Shown in pieces: positions 57,492-64,000 of a stretch of 64,000 nucleotides of DNA. Each line of letters opens with the position of its first letter. Position 1 is the first letter of the stretch. This DNA comes from Bdellovibrionales bacterium (GTDB lineage: Bacteria > Bdellovibrionota > Bacteriovoracia > Bacteriovoracales > Bacteriovoracaceae): contig JABGUH010000044.1 in assembly GCA_018646675.1 (NCBI GenBank), positions 62,001 to 126,000 of the forward strand, written 5' to 3'. Position numbers and translations under genes: made by a program. Under the pieces are notes generated by a model. The model was not told where the DNA came from. It saw only the letters and a program-made list of their open reading frames with translations, and made no database searches.

Positions 57492-58469
57492 GTGCTAAAT
57501 TCAGAGCTTGAGAAAAATTACCAAGCTGGAGTTGAGACTCTTTGGGACATCCAGGCATTGGCCAGCGAGGACATCGCTACGCCCATTAATAGAGCCTATT
57601 TTCATCTCTCTGAGGTAAAGCGAGCTTCGATTCAGGCCAGTCAGAACAGTGATCTACTGTCTTCGCTACCAGGAATTAAAAATTTTTTGCAACAAGCGAT
57701 CGCACTGTTGATCGAGGAACAATTGGCAAAATCGCCGATAATTACTCAGATCAATTATGGGCATAAATTTGATAATATCACCTCTCCCTCCTTAGATCGT
57801 ATGCTTGCTGGTATTCCTCATCTTTTTTGTGTAATTAAGCGCTTGGGACTTAGTGGCCGTTTAAATATTCAGATGGGAGCAGAGTTAACCACTGTTACTG
57901 GCGAGATAAAGAATCAGGTAGATCTAGAGCAAGCCAGAGTTGATGTCTACGCAGCAACCAGGTCACTACTGAAGTTAGGTATTTTTCTTACATTCAAAGT
58001 GACCGGCCAGTCTGTAAAGCGTAACTTATCACAAGTTGAGCTAAAACTTGATTACGGCCATGCAAACAATTTAGGATATGCAGTAGCGATCAAGAGGGCA
58101 GACCGCCAACAGATTATGGTATTTTCAGATCGTTTTGCCTGTTATCTTCTTCCGGCCGCCCAAAGGGCCAGTTTAGGGCATCATCACTGTGTAGAGATTA
58201 CTTCCGATCTTAGGGTTAAGACCACACCGGCGATACCTGACCATTGTGTTCGGGAAAGCGTGCAGCAAGAAATTATCCATTTTAACTTTTTATTTCGTCC
58301 TATATCTCTCATAATACCTAATAGGGGGAAGATAATTCCCATTGTTCCGACCAATAATGTCGGAACTCTCACAGGAAGTGGGGAGAGTTGTGTTGAGATT
58401 CAGGATGAGACTTGTCGGGGGCCAGAGACCGCCCTATACATTGACATCTTTAAGCTTCTTTCGAAGTAG
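57492..58469 (+). CDS. Protein of unknown function downstream of fliA
   Basis: 325 residues starting at GTG; GAGGTG upstream supports it. No signal or membrane segment. The first 85 residues are helical, the rest mixed strands (LNIQMGAELTTVTGEIKNQV, LGIFLTFKVTGQSVKRNL, QIMVFSDRFACYLLPAAQRA). The middle could be a regulatory CheA-like or CheW-like fold by its pattern, but no conserved residue supports it, so no function is claimed. It is followed by the PAS membrane protein 81 bases later, and the pair may act together near the flagellum. Confidence 0.55.
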   Translation: MLNSELEKNYQAGVETLWDIQALASEDIATPINRAYFHLSEVKRASIQASQNSDLLSSLPGIKNFLQQAIALLIEEQLAKSPIITQINYGHKFDNITSPSLDRMLAGIPHLFCVIKRLGLSGRLNIQMGAELTTVTGEIKNQVDLEQARVDVYAATRSLLKLGIFLTFKVTGQSVKRNLSQVELKLDYGHANNLGYAVAIKRADRQQIMVFSDRFACYLLPAAQRASLGHHHCVEITSDLRVKTTPAIPDHCVRESVQQEIIHFNFLFRPISLIIPNRGKIIPIVPTNNVGTLTGSGESCVEIQDETCRGPETALYIDIFKLLSK

Positions 58470-58550
58470 TCTCTTTTCAGCATCCATTTTCTCCACACAT
58501 ACTAACATCGCAGGCAGCTCCTCTGCGTGTCCAAAAAGGTGTAATATACT

Positions 58551-60953
58551 ATGACCCGAGTTAATTTGGCCGGTGGCCCACAGATCTACTATATCTCAGT
58601 CTTAACTCTTTTGATGACTCTATTCTCCTACGGTGCCTACTATTTTTGGGATCATGGAGTGATCAACGTCAGCAATATTGTGGCGGTCTTTGATAGTGAA
58701 GCAACTTTGGAAAAGCTAAATGGGGGGAGTGAGCTAAAACAGATTCATACCTTGGTGAATAGTGATCGTGTTCGTGAGAGTGTGCCTTTGGTGACCTCCT
58801 TATTGCAAACCAGTAGTAAACTTAATGTTGCAGTGATCGGAAATTCTCAGGCGTTCACCCAGTTTAAGACAGATTTAGCTGCAACGAGAAAGAGGGTCGA
58901 TCGCTTAATCTCCTATCCGAATACAGCTTCAATCTTTCGTGTTTTAGGTAGTAAGGTCAAAGGGTTTGAGAATTTTGTCGTTACCAATAAGTGGCGTACC
59001 TTGACTAGAATTTCTCGGCGCCTAAATGTGCGGATCGCTTCACTTTTACGAAGTGCGGATCAGATGATTCACTACCAGACCTTTAAACGTTCAGTGGCGA
59101 CGATTAAAAAAGATGTTAAGTTGATGCGTGCAGTGACGCTCTCTTCAATCCTATCTGATCAGGAGAAAAGCGTCATCACGTTAAAAGTAGATACTTTGAA
59201 AACTGAGTTAGCCATGCTGGATAACTATCTAACTGCTTTATCCAGTTTTAATCGTGAATTCCAAAAGGTTAATAGCAGTTATCTGCATTGGTTAAAATAT
59301 ATTACACCTTTAGTTAAAGCTAGTGTTGAAAAGCTGGAAGGACTCTCTCATCAATTATTGATCTCGTTGGGAGGATTTATCCTACTGCTATTTACCTCAA
59401 TTTTGGGAGGAGTTGCTGTATATCATCGAACCAAGTCAAATTTGAAAGCCAGTTATGAGGGATTAATTGTTCAGGCCCTATCGGATGGGATTATCGCACC
59501 GGAGAATAGCTTTGATCATGGTTTAACTCCATCATTTGATCTGGAAATTAATCGTTTACGAGACTATGTACACAAGCGGATGAATTTTGGTGCTGTTTTT
59601 CAAGACGCTCTCCCTTTTTCATCTATTATGTTAGATTCCAATCTAAAGGTCGTCTGGGCCAACCCACTATTCTATGAAAGCTGGGACTTAAAGGATTACC
59701 AGTTTAGTGAACAGACATTAAGCTGGGACTATCTACAGCGCTTTACCAACTTAGGTGAGAATGATCCACTGGTGGAGGCCCTTAACCAAGGGGTGGCCGG
59801 GATCTATCAAATTCAGGTAAAGACCTCACTTCATCAGGAGAGTTATCCCTACGAGATGTATGTCTCACCTGTTACCAGCCAGGGACAGGATCGAATTATG
59901 ATTTTCTTTTATCCTCTAAGTTCGGTGGAGCAAAGCTTGGCCAACCAGACGAAGTCGTTGGTTGGGCCGGTGGCCAGAACATTAGATGCCCTAACTAATA
60001 AACATTTTGATCTGGAGTTTATGGAGGGGATAAAAAAGGATTTTGAGATCGCTGGTATTAGTGAGATCTTTAATAAGTTTAAGGTTCACCAAGAGATGAT
60101 CGCTCAGCAGGAGGAGGCTCAACAGGAGGAGCACCGCCGGTTACTTGAACACCTACAAGAGGAGTTGGATCGTCTGGCCCAAGCGGAAAAAAATCTGATT
60201 GGTCAGTTTGATGGTGCTCAGAGAATGGGTGAGGGGTTTAAATCGCTAGGCAGTGAGGTGGTCTCCTTGATTGAATTACGTCAGCAAATTGCCAATCTCT
60301 ACTCCCAATCGGTTACGCGGATGGAGCAGATCATGAATAACAATAGTGATCTACTACTTAAGGCGGCAGAGCTTAAGTGTTGTCTGAATGATGGACAGCG
60401 GTCAGTTGAGAGTGTCATTGCAGTTAAGGATAAATTTAAAGGGATGCGCTTACGAATTGATGACTTTAAGTATCGAATTAATCAAACTTTGGATCAGATT
60501 TTACTGCTGCAGAAGAGTGACCAGTTGGATAGCTTTAAGATGGAGCAGGCTTTTGAGCGTGTCAAAATTGAGATTAAGGAGTTTGAAAAAGTACTACAGG
60601 GCTTTAACCAAGTTGTGACATCCTTGGATGTCTCTCTTTCCAAAATGGAGATGGTCGTTGGCGAGGGTGATAAAATAGTTATTGATCAGACCAAAGAACA
60701 GACTGAGCGCTTAAGTGGACAGGTGACACAAGATATGGGCAGCTATCGGGAGTTGAAGAAGGGGATGCCACAACAAGATGAACTACTGATTGAAATTATC
60801 AAGCAGGTTTATGGTGATTATCAACAGGGAGTAAAGCAGCTTAAGGAGCTATCTCTTACCGTTGAAGGGCGTCGAGAGATCGATCTGGATTTGACCATGC
60901 CACCACATCTAAGTGCCCCTAGTGATCCAGAGGTTGTTAACAGTCTTCAGTGA
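58551..60953 (+). CDS. Transmembrane sensor-like protein with PAS-type domain and coiled coil
   Basis: 800 residues. Membrane helix 1 (about 13-33), a periplasmic helical domain of about 230 residues, membrane helix 2 (about 268-290, LISLGGFILLLFTSILGGVA), a short linker, a PAS-like domain (about 345-450: LPFSSIMLDSNLKVVWANPL and YPYEMYVSPVTSQGQDRIMI), then about 300 residues of coiled coil with long heptad runs. The plan is that of a chemoreceptor or sensor kinase. But no MCP hairpin signature (E-x-x-x-QT...GFAVVA) and no histidine-kinase boxes are visible, so the output is unknown. A partner for the flagellar or signalling machinery is an inference from position. The 3' end overlaps coaE by 17 bases. 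Confidence 0.7.
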   Translation: MTRVNLAGGPQIYYISVLTLLMTLFSYGAYYFWDHGVINVSNIVAVFDSEATLEKLNGGSELKQIHTLVNSDRVRESVPLVTSLLQTSSKLNVAVIGNSQAFTQFKTDLAATRKRVDRLISYPNTASIFRVLGSKVKGFENFVVTNKWRTLTRISRRLNVRIASLLRSADQMIHYQTFKRSVATIKKDVKLMRAVTLSSILSDQEKSVITLKVDTLKTELAMLDNYLTALSSFNREFQKVNSSYLHWLKYITPLVKASVEKLEGLSHQLLISLGGFILLLFTSILGGVAVYHRTKSNLKASYEGLIVQALSDGIIAPENSFDHGLTPSFDLEINRLRDYVHKRMNFGAVFQDALPFSSIMLDSNLKVVWANPLFYESWDLKDYQFSEQTLSWDYLQRFTNLGENDPLVEALNQGVAGIYQIQVKTSLHQESYPYEMYVSPVTSQGQDRIMIFFYPLSSVEQSLANQTKSLVGPVARTLDALTNKHFDLEFMEGIKKDFEIAGISEIFNKFKVHQEMIAQQEEAQQEEHRRLLEHLQEELDRLAQAEKNLIGQFDGAQRMGEGFKSLGSEVVSLIELRQQIANLYSQSVTRMEQIMNNNSDLLLKAAELKCCLNDGQRSVESVIAVKDKFKGMRLRIDDFKYRINQTLDQILLLQKSDQLDSFKMEQAFERVKIEIKEFEKVLQGFNQVVTSLDVSLSKMEMVVGEGDKIVIDQTKEQTERLSGQVTQDMGSYRELKKGMPQQDELLIEIIKQVYGDYQQGVKQLKELSLTVEGRREIDLDLTMPPHLSAPSDPEVVNSLQ

Positions 60954-61587
60954 TCTGACTAAATAGTTCTTCCAGTTGTGGCCTTAGCTCTGCTGGGTCT
61001 CGGCCATTATCTATGGCATAATCTGCTAGCTGACATTTTTTTTCAATCCGATCTTGTCGGGCCAACATCTGCTCGGCTTGCTGCTTGGAGATAGAGTCTC
61101 GCTCCATCAAGCGTTCCAACTGCTGCTGATAAGTGGTATAGATGCAGATAGTGAGATCAAAAAGTGGAGTAAGCCCCTTTTCGAATAGCAGCGGGACATC
61201 ATAGATGATCAAAGGAGGTGTATTAATTGCTTGGTACTCTAATCTGAATTGCCGGCCCATTTGTGGGTAGATGGCATCTTCTAACTTTTGAAGTGTTTGA
61301 GGGTGGTTAAAGGCAATTAAGCGCAGTTTGGCAAAATCAATCTTTTGACCATTAATAACAGATGGAAGATTCTCCTCTAAATAGTTCCTAGTTTGCTCCG
61401 TTTGATATACTTTTTTTACCAGTTGGTCAGCACAGATAATTGATAGATTGAATGACTGTAGGATTTTGCTGGCCGTTGACTTACCGGTAGCAATTCCTCC
61501 CGTCAGGCCAATCACTGGTACTGCCAGTTGATGTAGCCGATCTTTAGCTGTAAGTTTGATCAACTCTTTTTTTAATCTTTTTGGCAC
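60937..61587 (-). CDS. coaE: Dephospho-CoA kinase
   Basis: 216 residues. The P-loop VIGLTGGIATGKSTASKIL, the DQLVKKVYQ segment, YDVPLLFEKGL and ERLMERDSISKQQAEQML are all CoaE hallmarks. It phosphorylates dephospho-CoA at the 3' hydroxyl, the last step of CoA synthesis. The GTG start overlaps the end of mazG by 16 bases; GGATGAG lies just before it. The N-terminus is about 23 residues longer than usual, so a later start is possible. In a cell with a CoA-dependent microcompartment enzyme CoA supply is needed, but coaE is essential everywhere. Confidence 0.95.
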   Translation of the reverse strand: MPKRLKKELIKLTAKDRLHQLAVPVIGLTGGIATGKSTASKILQSFNLSIICADQLVKKVYQTEQTRNYLEENLPSVINGQKIDFAKLRLIAFNHPQTLQKLEDAIYPQMGRQFRLEYQAINTPPLIIYDVPLLFEKGLTPLFDLTICIYTTYQQQLERLMERDSISKQQAEQMLARQDRIEKKCQLADYAIDNGRDPAELRPQLEELFSQITEDC

Positions 61588-62405
61588 TTTTTCTCATCCT
61601 TTTTAACCTGATCCCAGTAAAGATCCATCTGGTTCTGATTAAGGGTGGTAATATCGACCTTCGCCTCTTTGATTAGTTGCTCCATCTGAATAAAGCGACG
61701 GACAAATTTCCGATTGGCATCTCGCAGGGCCGTATCAGGGTCAATTTTTAGGTGGCGTGCAAGCTGAACCAAGGAGAAGAGATGGTCGCCCAACTCTTCT
61801 GTGATCCGGCCAAGATCTGGTTGGTGATGACAGATCTCATCTTGCAGCTCCTGCCATTCACCCTCTACCACTTGGCAGACCTGTTTGGCATTTTCCCAGT
61901 CAAAGGCGATATCTTTGCTCTTTTTCCCAATTTTCATCGCACCAACCATCGGCGGTAGCTTTAGGTCATCCTCAGAAAAGAGTGCTGCCTCTTGCTTGCC
62001 AAGTGCCAACTGCTCCTGTTGCTTGATCTGTCGCCAATTTTTAACCACCTGGTCAGCTTCTATCCTACTACCCTGAAGGTCACCAAAGAGATGGGGATGG
62101 CGTCGGATAATTTTTTGACTTAAGTTGGCCGCCACTGACTCCAGAGAGAGAGTCCCTTGCTCCTCTCCAATGGTGGTATGGAGTAGAATTTGAAGTAGAA
62201 TGTCCCCCAACTCATCTTCGATCTGTCGCTCACCTTTCTTGGGATCTTCTACCGCATCGATAAACTCATAGCACTCTTCGACCATAAATTTTAATAGGGA
62301 GTGGTGATCCTGCTTTAGATCCCACGGACACCCCTTTTGGGGATCACGCAACTGTTTGATAATGCTTATCGCTTCGGCCAGCTTTGGGTTGGTGCTATCA
62401 CTCAT
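61572..62405 (-). CDS. mazG: Nucleoside triphosphate pyrophosphohydrolase MazG
   Basis: 277 residues with two MazG units. The first has the metal motif CPWDLKQDHHSLLKFMVEEC and the EDELGDILLQILLH signature; the second has WENAKQVCQVVEGEWQELQD and EELGDHLFSLVQLARHL. It hydrolyses NTPs to NMP and pyrophosphate and removes damaged nucleotides. Length fits tandem-domain MazG. It overlaps coaE downstream. The start ATG has a distant AAGAGG. Confidence 0.96.
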   Translation of the reverse strand: MSDSTNPKLAEAISIIKQLRDPQKGCPWDLKQDHHSLLKFMVEECYEFIDAVEDPKKGERQIEDELGDILLQILLHTTIGEEQGTLSLESVAANLSQKIIRRHPHLFGDLQGSRIEADQVVKNWRQIKQQEQLALGKQEAALFSEDDLKLPPMVGAMKIGKKSKDIAFDWENAKQVCQVVEGEWQELQDEICHHQPDLGRITEELGDHLFSLVQLARHLKIDPDTALRDANRKFVRRFIQMEQLIKEAKVDITTLNQNQMDLYWDQVKKDEKKCQKD

Positions 62406-62459
62406 ATCTATTGAATTCCTCTTGCTCTTGCTTAATTCTAGCTATACAAAGAGATAGCA

Positions 62460-62990
62460 ATGGTTGAGCAAAGAGTAAATAGCGATCGTATCTTATTGGA
62501 CATTTATGACTCCTCTCGCGGAGGAGGGGGCAGAGGCTTGACTAAAAAGATGCTCTCTCCGCTATTAGCAAGAGTGGAGCAGCTTTTATGGTCCAAGCAA
62601 TATCTAATCGCCCCAATGGGGGCAAACAAGTGTCAGATCTCGATTCACCTTTGTGGTGAGTATAAGATTCGCCGACTGAATCACCTCTATCGCAATAAAG
62701 ATCAAATTACCGATGTTCTCTCATTTCCAGTCCATGAAGATTTGCGATCAATTAAGGGGAATCGGTCAATCGAGATGAGATCTCCTAATCTGCTTTTAGG
62801 GGATATTTTTATTTGTCGCCAAGTCGCTAGTAGGCAAGCAGCCACTTTTGGGATATCGTACTCTTTGGAGCTGATTCATCTGTTGGCCCACGGGATAATT
62901 CATCTATTGGGGCATGATCATCAACGCTCTAAGGTGGAGGCCACGAGATCGCAAAAGCTAGAGGAGCAGCTGATATGGAAGAGTCGCTAA
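62460..62990 (+). CDS. ybeY: Endoribonuclease YbeY
   Basis: 176 residues. The zinc site LLAHGIIHLLGHDHQ (H-G-x-x-H-L-x-G-H-D-H) and the upstream KDQITDVLSFP and LLGDIFIC are the family signature. YbeY is a metal-dependent RNase needed for 16S rRNA maturation and ribosome quality control. The N-terminus is a little long (about 20 extra residues). AGAG is 6 bases before the ATG. The stop lies 16 bases inside prfB, so the two are translationally linked. Confidence 0.96.
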   Translation: MVEQRVNSDRILLDIYDSSRGGGGRGLTKKMLSPLLARVEQLLWSKQYLIAPMGANKCQISIHLCGEYKIRRLNHLYRNKDQITDVLSFPVHEDLRSIKGNRSIEMRSPNLLLGDIFICRQVASRQAATFGISYSLELIHLLAHGIIHLLGHDHQRSKVEATRSQKLEEQLIWKSR

Positions 62991-64000
62991 AGATCCAACT
63001 TGCAGATAAGAAGAGTGAGCTAAGTGGCTTAGGTCAGAAGCTAGACAATCTTCGGGGGTCACTTTGACATTAGTGGCAAGAGTGAACGCATCAGCGAGAT
63101 TGAGCAGTTAGAGGCGGAGGCTGGATTCTGGGAGGACCCAGATCGTGCGGCCAAAATTCAGCAAGAGAGATCAATTTTAGAGGAGATCATTAGCTCGTTT
63201 GCAAATTTGACTGAGCAGTTAGAGGAGTTTGAGCTTTTAGAGGATCTGGCAGTCAGTGAGGATGATACCGATTCGGCCCGCGAAGCATTGGCGATCGCCG
63301 AGATTTTTTTAACCAATTTCAAAAATACCGAACAGAAGCTACTACTCTCGGATGAGGTCGATCCTAACAACGCAATTGTCTCTATCAATGCCGGTGCCGG
63401 CGGAACCGAGTCCTGCGATTGGGCAGAGATGTTGTTGCGAATGGTAACCCGTTGGGCAGAAAATCATCGTTTTAAGTTTGTGATGCTTGAGAGTCAAGAT
63501 GGTGACTCCGCTGGAGTGAAGTCTGTGACGATCACCATCAGCGGCCCCTTCGCCTATGGACTTTTAAAGTCAGAGACGGGAATCCACCGCTTGGTGCGAA
63601 TCTCTCCTTTTGATTCCAATGCCAGGCGCCATACTTCCTTTGCTTCAATCCATGTCTCGCCGGAGATTGATGACACAATTAATATTGAGGTGCTAGATAA
63701 GGATCTACGGATTGATGTCTACCGTTCTGGCGGGGCGGGGGGGCAGTCAGTAAATACTACAGACTCCGCAGTTCGGATGACCCATCTACCAACTGGTATC
63801 GTTGTCACCTGTCAAAATGAACGCTCTCAACTACAAAATCGCGCTCAGGCGATGAAGGTGTTGCGTTCTCGGCTCTATGAACGGGAGCTAGAGAAGCGTC
63901 GCGCCAAGGCAGATGAGAGTAATGCCAACAAGAGAGAGATTGGATGGGGGGCCCAGATTCGCTCCTATGTTTTGCATCCATACAAGATGGTGAAAGATCA
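62975..64000 (+). CDS. prfB: Peptide chain release factor 2 with programmed frameshift (partial)
   Basis: RF2 releases peptides at UGA and UAA. A first frame from ATG 62975 encodes 30 codons and ends in TGA at 63065-63067; the rest continues in the +1 frame. The second part has the SPF stop-codon recognition tripeptide (RISPFDSN) and the catalytic GGQ in SGGAGGQSVNTT, plus AIVSINAGAGGTESCDWAEM, all RF2-specific. The open second frame runs off the window, with about 35 residues probably missing. It overlaps ybeY by 16 bases. Translation of full RF2 depends on the frameshift described in the next entry. Confidence 0.95.
63054..63068 (+). promoter_or_regulatory. Programmed +1 frameshift site of prfB
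   Basis: GGGGG (63054-63058), three bases, then CTT TGA C (63062-63068). This is the classic RF2 site: an internal Shine-Dalgarno-like sequence three bases before CUU-UGA-C, the same spacing as in E. coli. When RF2 is scarce the slow UGA lets the ribosome slip from CUU to UUU and continue as GAC. Confidence 0.93.

Overview
The window reads as chromosomal DNA of a motile Gram-negative bacterium, most likely a Bdellovibrionota or related former deltaproteobacterial lineage. This is an inference from gene content: a fliL-M-N-O-P-Q-R-flhB-A-F-G-fliA flagellar block, very many exported and lipid-anchored proteins of 400-1250 residues, beta-barrel proteins and several exported wall-active enzymes. 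No rRNA, tRNA, insertion sequence, phage or CRISPR array was seen. Coding density is very high.

Positions 1-3600 are the start of a bacterial microcompartment (BMC) operon on the minus strand: hexameric shell protein, pentameric vertex protein, CoA-acylating aldehyde dehydrogenase with an encapsulation helix, and a PduS/RnfC-like flavo-iron-sulfur protein cut by the window edge. A 63-residue excisionase/BldC-type DNA-binding protein is divergent, and near-identical 18-bp direct repeats lie in the shared control region. Positions 3700-36000 hold mostly exported proteins: a 687-aa protein with a kinase-like motif pair, a coiled-coil giant, UppP, a 1244-aa repeat/EF-hand lipoprotein, two outer-membrane barrels, an MBL hydrolase, a RimK-like ATP-grasp enzyme divergent from an M14 carboxypeptidase with a long Glu-Gln repeat, a 1152-aa membrane-associated protein, a DUF3347 metal-binding-type protein, two tandem DUF4139/MuiA-like proteins, an L,D-transpeptidase, and an exported protein with a PPDK/PEP-synthase-type nucleotide-binding domain.

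Positions 35900-45600 carry a lone FliL paralogue, a protein with receiver-like segments, alanine dehydrogenase, a PhnP-like hydrolase, an M16 protease pair (one catalytic, one not) and a DsbA-family lipoprotein. Positions 45700-57400 are a tightly packed flagellar export/switch operon with a good sigma-70-type promoter before fliL. Its FlhF has lost all recognisable GTPase motifs and its FlhG lacks the FlhF-activating DQAxxLR motif, the most striking oddity here. Two further genes follow, one a PAS-containing membrane protein. The right end holds coaE, mazG, ybeY and prfB, the last with a classical programmed +1 frameshift site.

Convergent gene pairs nearly always end within a few bases of each other or overlap. 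The one strong intrinsic terminator is a tandem duplication at 5965-6044. Best candidates for something undescribed: the microcompartment locus with its small regulator and repeats, the FlhF/FlhG pair without a GTPase cycle, and the exported ATP-grasp-like protein beside a wall transpeptidase.
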